Positions 36,622-48,893 of a stretch of 64,000 nt of DNA are shown piece after piece. Where the stretch lies: positions 43,358,795 through 43,422,794 of the forward strand of contig OY821740.1 of assembly GCA_963682055.1 (NCBI GenBank). The letters run 5' to 3'. The stretch is from Primula veris. Taxonomy: Eukaryota > Streptophyta > Magnoliopsida > Ericales > Primulaceae. Under the pieces are notes generated by a model, which worked only from the letters and a program-made list of their open reading frames with translations, ran no database searches and was not told where the DNA came from. A program made the translations under genes and the position numbers. The first letter of the stretch is position 1, and the number at the start of each line of letters is the position of its first letter.

Positions 36622-39600
36622 CGTTATCGGCACTTTGCTCGCGAAGAATAGAATATACGCTCACGGATATTGGAGATTTTTGGTAAACGGATGGATATTG
36701 GGTATTTATAAACCTTGAGGTTTATCCGGATTTTTAGGGTTTTGCTATATCGACCTTCATCAACATACCGTGCGTAAGGTACCGAATTCAAAACTTAATT
36801 TATTCCATATATGTGATCGCACGTATTATTTTATGAATAACTAAAACATGATAAATATCCCGTAGTATATAATCCATGTGTATTAGAGTTTGTTACTTGT
36901 ATGGATAACTATATATGATCGTAACACACATATTGTTGATTATAAAATCATATTTGTTGATAAGATCATACAAAATAACCCAAATCATGTAATTGTAAAA
37001 CATGTATTAATCTGTCGGATTAAATCTGCAAAAATCTGAAACGTATGTACTGATTTGTAATTCTCTGAAAGCTGTAAACTATTCTGGAAATTACTCAAGG
37101 ACTAAACTGAAACTTGTCTGAAATTATGGACTGAAGCAGTAATAATGCTGTAAATAGATATATAGTTTGCTGAAATTACACGGATAGTCCCTGTAGTATA
37201 TTATATGTATAAAAACAGTATATATGTGTTATAAAAGTCAATATTCAGTCTAAATATTCACCCACATGCATATATATATTTATTAAAAAGGCAAGTGAAT
37301 AAAAATTGCATGTTAATTGAATAAATTGATATGTTTCCATGTATATTTAACCACTTTGCATGTTAAAAATTACCATATATAGAATTAATTGGTAATTAAA
37401 AATATATTACTTGCTTGCATGTTAAAATTATCATGTATAGAATTACTTATATGGCAATAAACCGTAGATAATTGATTGATATCTTCTTAGCATAATCAAC
37501 ATATCTTTTTATATTACCATATATATAAATATACCATATGGCAGTTAATTGTTTGATTTGATTTGATTTGGTATGATATAATTTGTGTGATTGATAATCC
37601 TGAATTGATTTAGTTTATCACCAAATCTACTGCATGATTAGATATATATCATGAATATATTTTATACTGTCTTGTATATATATGTGGTTATCTAGAATAG
37701 ATATACCTGTTATTTATTGCCATGAATGGTAGAATTGCGAAATCATATATATTCACATTTAAGTTGGAAAAATTATGAATCTTCCCCAAATAGGCTCACC
37801 TATTTGGATACGATGTCTAGGAAAGATAAAGGCGGAAGTCGTTCTCCTAATGAGGTCGGTTTTTAAGAGGCATTCGTGCCCACCCCCCTCACCGTCTTTC
37901 CTGGTCGTGTTCAAATAGAGCTACCGAAAGGGGTTGACTAAATAATAATTTCCCCGAGTGTGTTTATATAGTGATGTATGTTTCGCCGAATTGGTATTTC
38001 AGTATCGACCCGTCGTTCGATCAATGAGAACCGATTCACATAAGAAGCAAAACTAATGTTTTCGAACCTGTCGTTTCGGAAAAAAAGTTTGTGCTTGTGC
38101 AAACCATAAACATATAAACCAGTCGTTTTATATGAAAAATAATCCAGAACTCCCAACACATGTTGGATGCCATCTATGATGAGAAAAATCGCAAAACATA
38201 CTTGCGAAATGACTGTTTAAACGTTGATGTTATTCCGTCACCACATGTTAGTCACCCTGATGTGTGAAAATATGATGCCCAAAATTTTTTTTGGATGCCA
38301 TCTTTGATGAGTAAAACACGAGTTTGTTGTTACCCTCGAGATGAATGCTAAGGCGTTGATTTTATTCCGCCGCCACATTTGAGACGTGATGACGTCTATG
38401 GTGAACAAATGTCTGAAATTGACATATTGAAGCTATCCTTCACCAAAATACTAGCTTGGAAATTGTATTCCATAAGCAGTATCGTGAATTTATATTCACC
38501 ATGTTCCTTTATCGCCCATCTGTTATTGGATAAGAAAATTACCCCGGTGAGTAGTTTTAATCCTATTGGGTCAATGGCGAATTGTTTGCCTGATATTAAT
38601 GCTCTTCGTGTACATTTTTTTTCACGAATCGAGAACCGAGACAAGTGTTATATGTCTTGAACTGTCGCGATCCCGATGAATCACCTAGCCAAGCGAGATT
38701 TTAGACAATCGTCAAAATCGAGAACCTGTGGCTCCAAGACAGTAATTGAAAGGAACAATATGACCCATTGTCACAAAGCAAGAGATAATGCTCAATGAGG
38801 CAACTCTATGCTATAAAGACAAAGGTCATGCACGGTTACTCCTTAAATAGTTCACAACTATTATAAAGGTGAAAAAAACCCGATGCTAATGTGGTTAAAG
38901 CTAACTGAAATGAAACTCTTGAGACCCCCGATTTTGTGGCTCAAATGAGTTTGATATCTTTCTTTATTGATTTTGATAAATCATTGAGCCATTTTTTCGC
39001 TCATCTGGATTATGTTTTTCCATTTGGATTATGATTTTTCCATTTGGACATACTTTTGGATTATGGTTTGCCTGTTTACGAAATTTCTCGAAATAATTTA
39101 AAGTGTTTTGAGCAAATTCCTTTGACAAATGTGACCAAACTTTAAATTATGAAATTTTAGGCAATACTTGTGGGATAGTTGATTTTTTTTGGAAATAGTG
39201 GGTAACAGTGTACCACATAATTTCACCAACTATTTGCCTAAAAGAGTACTCAGTGACAACGATTCTGGACCTGTCGTTCCAAATCGAAATCTTTGGTAAA
39301 GCCAAATTGATTTGTCAAATATGAGGCGTTATACTCCTATAGGTCCTGTCGTACCTTGTTGAGTTATAAAATATTCGAGAAAACCAGTGTTATCTGGTAA
39401 TAGCTCATGAAAAAATTAAAATTTCTTTACATAGCCTCCATTCAATACGACCAAAAGCGTATTTTAGAGGAGTTGAAATGTCTTTCAAGTGGTTGCTACC
39501 ACATTCTTTAAAGCATTTAAAGTTACCTTATCATTTCGCCTGTCGTCGAATGATAAATGATTTAGATGCTAAGACAAGATTGTCTGTACTATCATTCGCC

Positions 39601-40179
39601 TGTCGTCGATTGATAAGAGCATTTTGATATTGTGGCATTGACCGGATGAGATATTCCCGGATCAAAAGACGATGCTTGATTTATAATCGCATCGCATTTG
39701 GATTCTTTTTGAGGATATATTTCGTGATTAATCCGAAATTCATGCCAATAATGCTCACCTTGAAAGACTAGTATGTGTAAAGATCACGAAAAGTACTCGT
39801 AGAATTCTTATAAAGAATTGAAGGAGTTATTGTGGACTTATCCAACCATAAGACGGACCATAAATATAAATGGTTATGGTTGATGCATCGACAATAAGGT
39901 CACATGATTATTGTTGTCCACAGAAATGCAGCACTTTCCAAACTTTTAGCCCTATCATTAAGTTGATGGCTCATGATCCGGATTATCCTGAAAAGTCTAG
40001 TCGACTTGATAATTCCGAAGAGTAATAATCGAAATTTCGATTTGAATTACTTGAGTTTGGAAATTGAAATTGAACATCCTGTCGATTATGTTCAGACCCA
40101 AATGGACTCACGGAAAGTTTGATGATGCGACTGCAAATGATTGCACGCATTTCTTGGTCTTGCGCACCAAGATTTATAT

Positions 40180-40800
40180 TTCCATGTGGGGTTATGCTAT
40201 TTTGCTGCATTGGTCCGTTATGAGGCCCATAGACACTCAAACACCATATGCGTACCAGCTGGTTACTGGTTATGAGCCAGAAGTCTCATATTAACGCGTG
40301 TTTAGAGTGATTAATTAATATTTTGATTGAGCCGCTCTAGCGTTCAAAATATGGACCTCTGAAGGGGACATAAGTCGATTATGAATCTCCTGCCTATCAT
40401 TTGATAGAGTAACCTGGCAAGCGATCTCTTTACCGCATGATATGCGAAAGTGACATCGTTAAGACTATTCTCCCCGTCGTTAGGGGGAGATTTGCACGTT
40501 ACCGTTGATAAGGAACGACGTGAAGTAACGTGGCATAACCCACTCAGTCTTAGCTTGATCCCCAAAACTGCACTTAGTGATAAGTAAGTGCATAGACTCC
40601 CTCAAGTCTAACTAAATGCCAGACGCATTTAAAGACTTTATGAGATGTCACGAGATCATTTATACCTGCTGCAAAATGCTTGCAAGGAAAGACGTCCCTG
40701 TCGGACGCCGTGTTCCTGTCGTAACACGTTGCTTTGGCCGAACCCGCCAAGCAAAGGACGCTGCCGTCGGCCGTCAGTCTGTCGTCCTTCCCAAGATACA
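40180..40800 (+). pseudogene. Decayed Copia integrase C-terminal region
   Basis: Short matches survive to the part of Copia polyproteins that follows the integrase core, such as TPYAYQLVTGYEPEVSY at about 40236-40290 and MPDAFKDF with ARKDVPVG at about 40616-40710. Frames shift repeatedly between them. No catalytic core is left intact. Confidence 0.6.
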
Positions 40801-41169
40801 AGGAAGTTGACCGGTTCCAAATTCGTTCAGCCCCAGAGGTGGTGAACTGAAACTCGTTTGTCGCACGAGATTATTAAGGATCAAGGAGATGTGTGATTTT
40901 CTCCTCATCCTAAGAATCTCGAAATATCTGTCGATCATGATATCTTAGACGATATTGAAGCGAAACGAGACTGTCATTGATTACTTGTTCATATATTCGG
41001 TGACGACTGATAATATGAACAAATTATGACAGAGAACCATGTACCGTTGCCTGAAGTCAACGTAGAATAGACTGTACTAATGGAAACTTGCAATCCAAGT
41101 AGACTCCTTAGCGAAAGTGTGTTCGGACCTGTAGTTCCAACACCACCAATGTTAAACGAGTTCGTTTAT

Positions 41170-41650
41170 TTGGTTATTCGTAAGGAAAAGTGATGAGAAT
41201 AATGAGATTGTAGAATGCTCGCCTAGTAGCGCAAGGCTTCTCTCACACCTTGGAATTGATTACGAGATGGTTGATTTCCTCGTAATGGACATTATAACAG
41301 TCCCCTACTTTACCAGTTTAGTAGTTTCCGAAAAACTGAGTATGCAGCCATGAATGTGGTCACGGTTTTATCTCTATGGGGATTTAGACAAAGAGATATA
41401 GATGAAGGTCCCTGTGTGACTTCATGTGCTTAAATCAAGTAGTTTCTGACCACGGAACACGATCTCAATTGACTGAGACGTTCACTATATGGATTAATAT
41501 AATCCGAGCGGATGTGGTATACCGCCTAAGTGAGTACTTGATTAGCTTGGGATACTTGAACAAGTATTATGCCCTTGGGTGTTTTATTACGCGATCCATT
41601 TTTGGATTTGCCTTCGAGATGAAGGATTTTGGGAAGACACGGTAGTGACT
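41170..41650 (+). pseudogene. Decayed Copia reverse transcriptase
   Basis: Recognisable fragments in order and spread over several frames: an LVAQGF-like stretch near 41225, a MNVVT...LYGDLDKEI-like stretch near 41350-41410, and RLSEYLISLGYLNKYYALG at about 41520-41580. The catalytic YVDD motif was not found. Confidence 0.6.
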
Positions 41651-41999
41651 CAACCTGATGATTGAGTCCCGTAAATATTGAATCTAAGTCCATGATTCAG
41701 ACTACACCCAGAAGGTGTTATGACGTTTTAGTCATCATGACGCTAAGTCGTCAGATTCTCCCATGATCGTTCGATCACTAGACATTGATATAGACCCAGT
41801 CCGTCCCTGATGAGACGATGAAGAGATATTGAACCATAATGTTCATATCTAAGTACAATAAGCGCATCATTGTACTTGGTCTAATGTGCTAGGACGAACA
41901 TCTCGTCTGTTGTGAATGGTATAGCTCGACACAACATCGCGCTAACACGCTGCCATCGAAATGGCACTAAAGACACATTCCCTTACCTTATGGTAATTT

Positions 42000-42260
42000 T
42001 GAAAGTGGGCTAGTTTATCCCATTTGCGTCATCGAGTGTACCTACCCCCTTCGGTACTCGAATTAACGCAACCCTTTTTCGGTTATACCGATGCCGGTTA
42101 CTTATCAGACCCGCATAAGGGATATTCCTAACATGGTATGTCTTTACCATTAGGAATAAGGCGACATCTTGGAGGTCTTGGAATGACTCCAAGTGAATCA
42201 CTCTGATCTATTCGTGCTCTATGAGACGACTAGAGAGTGTATATGGCTTCGAGCTAGTAT
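42000..42260 (+). pseudogene. Decayed Copia RNase H
   Basis: The plus strand gives YTDAGYLSDPHKGYS at about 42085-42135 and a tract resembling the following TSWRS / ECVWL part to about 42250, with stops. This is the RNase H signature of Copia pol. Confidence 0.6.
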
Positions 42261-42409
42261 TAGTCATATTTGAATTACATATGTTCTGTCTCACGATCCA
42301 GATAAAACACTTGTCATAGAAGACAACTTGTTGTTATTGATCAAGAGAGACATGACTACATTATGCTATTTAGCATTTCTCGCCGAAATTAATCTTCACA
42401 AATGAAGTT

Positions 42410-42790
42410 TAAGAGCATCCAGTTGAATGCTCGTTCTATTCCACGTTAGATTTTCTTCCATCCAGTCGTATGTAAGTAAATGAGGCATCCAGTCGAATGC
42501 TCGTACTCTTTCTTGGAATATGAAATCTTTGCACCCAGTCGTGTACAAGTGAGGGGGAGCATCCAGGTGAATGCTTATTGCACTAATTACTACTTAGTCG
42601 AAATCTTCGCACCCTGTCGTGTGCAAGTGAGGGGGAGCATCCAGTCGCATGCTCGTGTACTCTTTTTGTCCTTAGACCAAGGTTTTTTCCCACTGGGTTT
42701 TCCTTGGCAAGGTTTTTAGCGAGACACGTTCCCATCATATCTCACTTAAGATTGCCGAAATTAGGGGGAGTATCCGGTTGTATACTTCTT
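42410..42790 (+). repeat. GCATCCAGTCGAATGCTCG repeats in Copia 3' region
   Basis: Five diverged copies of a GAGCATCCAGTCGAATGCT-like word start near 42413, 42481, 42556, 42634 and 42767. Three are preceded by GGGGGA(G). Each word is itself partly palindromic (GCAT...ATGC). Confidence 0.75.
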
Positions 42791-43085
42791 ACCACTGTGT
42801 ACTCTTTTGTCCTTCGACTAGAGGTTTTTCCCACTGGGTTTACTCTAGCAAGGTTTTGATGAGGCACCTGTTTTGTGGTTGATCCCCTACTACTACCACT
42901 GTTGCACTCTTTTTCCTTCGATCAGAGATTTTCCCATTGGGTTTGCTCTGGCAAGGTTTTGATGAGGCACACTGTTTTGTGGTTAGTTACTTACATGATA
43001 TTTCGGCCTATATCATTCGGCTACACAGTTTCTTCTAGGTACCGGTTTTGTCCCACACTGGGTTTTCCGTCCCTAAGGTTTTTAT
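42670..43085 (+). repeat. Four stem-loop units with TTCCCACTGGGTTT loop
   Basis: Four units share a CTTTTTGTCCTT lead, a loop with CCCACTGGGTTT (near 42689, 42830, 42932 and 43052) and a trailing GCAAGGTTTT. The bases flanking the loop pair and change together: CCAAGG/CCTTGG, CTAGAG/CTCTAG, TCAGAG/CTCTGG, and an imperfect TAGGTACCGG/CCGTCCCTA. This lies between the pol remnant and the 3' LTR. Confidence 0.7.
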
Positions 43086-43161
43086 GTGTTTAGCACTGCG
43101 AATGAACTCGACTCACATCGACAGCATGAAGACGAATAAATCAAGACGTCCAAAGGGGGAG

Positions 43162-43388
43162 TGTTGTAGGATATTATTGGACCTATCTTGGGCTTCTACT
43201 TATTGGGCCCAGGTGGGCTTATAACCCTACCCCTCTATGTATATAAAGAGGGCTAGGGGTCTTGTATTTGATCATTCATTCACAACATTCTGATTAATAA
43301 AGACTCTATTGTTGTCTCTCTCATATCTCTCTCTATATCTATACATATCTCTATATATATCTATAACGAGCTAATATGTCACACAACA
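43162..43388 (+). repeat. 3' LTR of Copia-type element (227 bp)
   Basis: Same 227 bp as the 5' LTR by eye, including the CTCTCTATATCTATACAT microsatellite-like part. It is followed by AACAC, which repeats the five bases before the 5' LTR. Confidence 0.95.
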
Positions 43389-43460
43389 AACACAATATAT
43401 TGTTTGTCAAAATTACATATACATAAAGAGAGTCTCAATATGTTGGGAAAGAAGTAGTAA

Positions 43461-44620
43461 CCGGGGAACTATTTTTGTTGGCTTGAATTTTTCAAGGCAA
43501 CCTGTCCTAATTGCTGTTGACCGCTAAATTTTACGGATACATTATATGTCTTTGATTTTGCTTTGAATGTTTTTGAATGTACACCGAACGATTAACACTA
43601 CGGTGAACATAGTTCATGATTATCTAGGGTGTATCACATGCTAAAAACCTAACGCGTATTAATAAACTCAAAAATATATATTCTAAAATTAATTAAAAAT
43701 AAAAAATAAAAAATACTAAAAATTTAACACATGTTAATGAATATAAAAATATTTATCCTAAAATTAATTCAAAATTAAAACTAAAAAATATTGTTATTTG
43801 AAACATCCTAAATAATAGTGTATCGAGTTCATATAATTGTTTTTTTATATGTTAAAGACAGTATATAAAAAATTTCAAAATTTTTATTAATTCTAAGAAT
43901 AAAATTTCATTTTATCTACTTAGTTTAACCAGACATGACAAGTTGATCCGAAAAATTAACCAATTCCAGACCTATATTAGAGCATCGGCATCTGGTTTAT
44001 CAAAACATATTTTCCCATAAAATTTGATGATTGTACTATAAAAAGTGACATGTATCAGGAACTATATAAATTTCCTAAATTTAAGAAAACGCAAAATTCA
44101 CTTCATATATGAGTAATGCATATGATTTACTAGATTAATACTTACTCCGTTCCTAAACAAATGTCTCATACGAAAATACGTCTAATTTTGACCGATAACT
44201 TTTTTATATTTAGATTGTCGGAAAAAATTATTTCAAAAGTTAATCACGTAGTTTATGGTTAGAACTATATGATAAAAATTTAATTTTTTTAATTCGGCAA
44301 TTTTGATATGAAAATTTTGATGGTAAAAGTTGCATGTATTTTCGTATAAGATATTTATTTATGGACGGATGGAGTATAATAAACTATCATGGTCCACGTT
44401 TTTATGGTTGTAATATTGTTATGATTATTAAAATATAATAAAAAAATAATATATGGTTATTATAAGAAAAGTAATAAAAAAGCTGAATTTTTGTGTAAAT
44501 GTAAATAATTTATTAAAATATATAAAGTGTGTTAATTTTGAGTAAATGGTTGGCATACATGGTATGTATGCTGTTAGTAAAAACCCAATAAAATATAGCT
44601 GTCACGAGATAACTACTAAC
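43461..44620. other. AT-rich intergenic DNA with one MITE
   Basis: No gene seen. It contains short AAATTAATTAAAAATAAAA-like direct repeats near 43685-43800 and the MITE at 44143-44376. Confidence 0.5.
44143..44376. mobile_element. Stowaway-type MITE
   Basis: The left end TACTCCGTTCCTAAACAAAT and right end TTTATGGACGGATGGAGTA are inverted with TA borders. It has the ATACGAAAATACGT / ATTTTCGTATAAG inner pair of the family. Non-coding. Confidence 0.8.
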
Positions 44621-44720
44621 GGCCACGCGCCCCACGCGTCTCACGTGCTCCACGTGGCTCTACAATTCAATATAATACTCAGCGATTTCACTCTCACTCT
44701 CTATCTCTCTATAAAATCCC
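44615..44720 (+). promoter_or_regulatory. Promoter-like segment with CACGTG and ACGCGT boxes
   Basis: A GC-rich island in AT-rich DNA. It holds CCACGCG, ACGCGT, CACGTG and CCACGTGG within 40 bp. About 60 bp on, the sequence turns to a CT-rich stretch and CTATAAAATCCC, a TATA-like box. G-box/ABRE clusters of this form are bound by bZIP and bHLH factors. What it drives is not clear: downstream DNA to 48.5 kb is intron-like with no convincing exons. Confidence 0.5.
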
Positions 44721-44879
44721 TAATCAATCAGACCGTTCCCTCTCCTTTTATTTATTTATTAAGTACTAAAATATTTATTTATTTCTCAGGGGTATGATAA
44801 ATCTTAGATCTTGTTTTTACTCTTTCATCTACTCTTATTTATCGTTCGTTTTATGGGACTGTTGTTTGTCTGTGTGGAT

Positions 44880-47300
44880 TACTTGGATCAATGGAAGTTT
44901 TATCTCTCTTTATCGAACTTCTCCTATTTAATTGGATCGATGGAAGTTTCATCTCTCTTTATCGAAAATTGTTGTACGCTTTGCCAGTTACATATGTAGA
45001 TAATTTACTCCTTTTATTTCATAGTTGTTTTTCTCTGTTGGTTAATTGTATCGAGGGAATTGGTTATTTCTGTATAATCTTTAAGGTGCCGTTTTTATAC
45101 GGTCATGATAATCTGAATCCAGTCTGAGACTTCTACTTCTGAGTACGACTTGTACTTCTGAAGTACGACTTGTACTTCTGAAGTACGAGACTCATTTAGA
45201 AAATCATGTTTTCCAACAGAAAAGTCAACCGTTTAAAAAAAAAGTTGTACTTCAGAACTACGACTCGTACTTCAAAACTACGAGTCTCAGACTGTATTCA
45301 GATTATGCTGACCGTATAAAGACACCATCAATCTTTAAATCTTGTATACCAACAGATATTAGTAATCATTGTTTATATTTTTTTTTGGAAATTATTGTAG
45401 TGTTTGCTATTTATATATGTAAACCAACTCTTTATATTTGATAATTGTTGTCTCTATTGCTTAATTGGATCCAATAAATTGGTCATTTCTGTATAATTTT
45501 TAAATCTTGTTGACCAACAGATATTAGTAATTATTGTTTATATTATTGTATTCTTTGCCAGCTATATGTTAAACCAACTCCTTTTAATGGATTAATGTTT
45601 GTCTCTGTTATTTGATCGATGAAATTATTGGACTATTTTCCAGTTATATATGTAGATTAACTCCTTTTATTTGAAATTGTCCGTCTCTATCGCTTAACTG
45701 GATCGATTAAATTGGTTATTTCTGTATAATCTTTAAATATTGTTGACCGACAGATATTAGTAATTATTGTTTATTGTCAATTTTTATGAAATCTGCTGTG
45801 TTGTTTGTCAGTTATGTGTAAACTAACTCCTTTCAATGTATTAATGTTTCTCTTTATTGCTTAATTTGATTGAGGGAATTGCATATATCTGTAGCAGCTT
45901 TTCAATACCAACAGATATTCCTTATCACTGTTTATTGTTGATTTATTACGGAATTTAATGTTTTCTTTGCAAGCTACCTGTTTATTTTGTTGTGATCTGT
46001 ACCTTTCAAATTTGTAGACCAACATATATTCCGAATTATTGTTGTACTATTGTTTTTATGGAAATTATTATAGTGTTTGCGTGTTGTTTCATGTTTGTGA
46101 GTTTCAGTTTTTCTTTCCAAGATTAGATGATATTAATCTAACAAGGTTTCAATTGTGTCGACCAACAGATACTCGTAATCACTAATTGTGGTGATCTTGT
46201 GTGTATTCCATTATTTCTGCTCCTTGTTACGATTGAGAATATAGTTTAACAATATTTAGACACAGTCACTCGTAAATGTTTATTGCTGATATCCTGAAAA
46301 TTAGTCATATGTGGATTCCTTTATTTTCAGTCGGTTGCTTAAGTTTATGCCTCAGTTTCGTATTATCTGAATATAATTTCTTGATTTCTGATTTTTTGTT
46401 GTGTTATATTGCAATTAAATATGGGGAAAACTGCAAATATTTTAGTCATAATTATCTCTTACTGAAACATTACAACATGTTGTTGCTCAATTGGATCGTG
46501 GGAATTGGTTCTTTCTGTAACAACCCTTCAATTCGTAGACCAACAGATTTTCGTAATCACTTTTGAACTATTGATTTTAGTGGAAATCATTGTACTGTTT
46601 GTTACTTATATGCATATATCTTTGTTATATAGCCTTGTAACGATTTAGAATAACTTGTTGTACTATTCTATTATCTTGCTCAGGTTAATGCCTTAGTACT
46701 GTTGAAGGTATCTGAATATGATTGTTTCTGATTTGTGGTCATATTATATTCCATGTTTATTCATGGTTAATCTGAGCATATTAGTCATAGTTGTTTTAAC
46801 TGGGTCAGAAGAGCTATATCTTACTTCGTACTGTTTTGTAGAGCAACTGATATTTGTAGGTTGTAACCAATGTTTATTGTTAATTTTGTAAAAATTACTC
46901 TACTGTTTGCCAGTCTACAAGTGTAATTCGTTTATTTCTGTCCTTGTTATGATTAAGAATAAATTATTCTAGCATCCGCTCATGTTCTTACCTTAGGGTT
47001 TATGTTATTTGAATATATTTGCATGGTTTGTGATTAGTTGTTGTCTTATATTACATGTTAAGTATGGTTAACCCGCAAATATTCTAGTCATAGTTGTATC
47101 TTAGTGTAACATTACATTAATTCATTTTGCTTAGCGGGGTCAGGGGATTATTTCTTTATGTAACAACCTTTTAATTTTGTAGACTAGCAGTGACAAACAC
47201 GAGTTACTGTTGATCTCTTGGAAATTATTGTTTTGTTTGCGAGTTTTACGTGTTACTCCATTGATTTCTGTCCTTTGTTATGATTGAGAATAATATATTG
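44880..47300 (+). repeat. Diverged repeat family with ACCAACAGATATTAGTAAT
   Basis: About nine irregularly spaced copies of a module: GGATCGA..GGAATTGGTTATTTCTGTATAA, CTTTAAATCTTG, ACCAACAGATATTAGTAAT, TTGTTTATTG, GGAAATTATTGTA and TTTGCCAGTTATATGT. The CAACAGATATT words lie near 45350, 45512, 45745, 45908, 46018, 46160, 46539, 46845 and 47180. The plus strand is T-rich as in plant introns. It codes for nothing recognisable. Confidence 0.7.
45085..45326. mobile_element. Fold-back MITE (~242 bp)
   Basis: The left end GGTGCCGTTTTTATACGGTC and right end, reverse complement of GGTGTCTTTATACGGTC, are inverted. The arms also carry CTGAATCCAGTCTGAGACT and several ACTTCTGAAGTACGA words in opposite orientation. 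AATCTTTAA occurs on both sides (right copy offset by three bases), suggesting a 9-bp duplication. It interrupts one unit of the surrounding repeat family. Confidence 0.8.
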
Positions 47301-48893
47301 AAAATACATGGTATCAGGGGAGTTATATTGTACAGTAACATCATAACAATTTGTGTTTCAAATGCCTAAGGTAATGCTTTAGTGAGTGAAATTTTATTGT
47401 TTTTAGTTGGGTTTTGAGATTACATTTTTATTTTATTTTGTAGTATTGTTAAGGAATATATTGGTTGACTTGTTATAATCTACCCGAGTCTCTCAACTGA
47501 AAGTCTGAAAGTTTCCAGTTATTTACCTTTTAGTACATGAAGGATAACTTGTTGAATTCTGTTTGCAAGGTCGGCAATTATTTAATAATGAAATTCTTTT
47601 GGCCTCCAGGTATTTATTCTATTCGAATGTTTGTAGCTAAAGTATCATTTCCTTTGCAATTGACACAATGACAGTATACCCCCTGGTTGCCCCAAACCTA
47701 ATAAAGTATACTTTTTGTTTTTATAGGGATTGATAAGTCTTATAACTCGAGTAACAGGTGTGACTTTTTTTCCTCATTATGTTTTTGCTAGAATCAACAG
47801 CATTATTTGTAGTAGAATATTTTCTTTATTGTATGTTGGTTCGAAAACAGAAACTTTCTTATTCAAATGCTATTGAACAAAAGATAAATTAACACAAGAA
47901 GACATTCTTTTAGTTTCCTTCTCTTAAAAGATCAGAAATAGGAGTATGTATTTCACTCCATTCTCTACATTAGTATTAATATGTTTTTTCTTCTTTACAT
48001 CTTGTTAACTATTAAGCCTTTATGGCACGGCGAGAAGAATCATAGATAGATTCTAATTGTCTTTGAGCAAATATGAAACTATAAACAGTTAAGACTGTAA
48101 ATTGTTATCATAAGATTTAGCTGGTGTATGCTTCTTTCTGAGGCTCCGGTCACTTTGTTCCTATTCCTATAAATCCGGAATTGGCCGACGCATACTTGAT
48201 TAATAATATATGTTGCTTAATGTTTTGACGATTGTGGACTTGTTATATTTCTTTAGGGGAATGTCAAAGATAACATTTAACGAGCTTAATGGACTTCCAT
48301 TAATATTTTGAAAAGAAAAGTAGCTTCATTCAATCTCAGCAGGATTAGGATTTTGTATTTGCAATGCTTTTGTTACTAGAAGTTATCGATATAATCAGCT
48401 ATTATTAGCATTGGGGGTGTAATCTATCTTTAATCGTCCCGTTTTGCTTATTCCAAATTGGAGAATCAAGGATTTTCTTGTTTACCTTATTGTGTGATTT
48501 TTTTCCCATTTTATTTAATCTTTTTAGTCGGTAAATGGTATTTATTCTTCTTCAATTGTTAAACTTGTTTGCTTTTCAGTTGTAGAGGTGGCCCTTGAAA
48601 TGGCTGTCCAGGTTTTGGTCCAATAAACAAAAGGGAATTAGAGGCTGTTCTCTAGTTTCCAACTGTGGAGTGAAAATGATATTGGGATACAATTAACTTT
48701 TAATCCATTGTCTCACAGAGCATCATTCATCATACATCTTCAGCTTCAAACTGCAGGTACAAAGTTTTGCGAAAAGAAGTCCCCAAAACATAATTTGTTT
48801 ACATGTGTATTATTCAAGATCGCAGATAACAGCAGAAAACAAATGGTAAGTGAACAACTACTTAGGATTTATTCCTGGTTTAAAAACATGAAG
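47300..48893 (+). other. T-rich, intron-like DNA, no gene identified
   Basis: The stretch has many T runs and GT/AG-like signals on the plus strand, but no frame with a recognisable domain. A less AT-rich piece at about 48575-48660 (GGTGGCCCTTGAAATGGCTG) could be an exon of a non-coding or unrecognised transcript starting at the promoter-like segment near 44.65 kb. Confidence 0.35.

Larger units (their letters stand above)
36395..43388 (+). mobile_element. Complete Copia-type LTR retrotransposon with decayed pol
   Basis: A 6994-bp element bounded by identical-looking 227-bp LTRs and a perfect 5-bp target duplication AACAC. The internal region has no long reading frame. Pieces of Copia pol can be recognised in order: the integrase end, reverse transcriptase and RNase H, all on the plus strand and all with stops and shifts. 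The order integrase before reverse transcriptase places it in Copia (Ty1/copia). A purine tract (AAAGGGGGAG, 43152-43161) precedes the 3' LTR. Matching LTRs imply recent insertion whereas the coding region is old, so it looks like a non-autonomous element moved by proteins of a relative. Confidence 0.9.
36222..43460. mobile_element. Stowaway-family MITE split by the Copia element
   Basis: The left half (36222-36394) begins TACTCCTTCCGTCCTAAATT and carries ACGAAACTATGTGCAATTTT. The right half (43389-43460) ends GGGAAAGAAGTAGTA, the mirror of the start. The LTR element at 36395-43388 sits between them. The MITE is therefore older than the retrotransposon insertion. Confidence 0.75.

Noticed and set aside
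42480..43093. Frames near the 3' end of the Copia element as a small env-like gene
   Set aside because: They run through repeated stem-loop and GCATCCAG units; no signal peptide, membrane segment or domain is seen.
45119..45290. ACTTCTGAAGTACGA words as a transcription-factor site cluster
   Set aside because: They are the inner part of a fold-back MITE, which explains their repeated and inverted layout.
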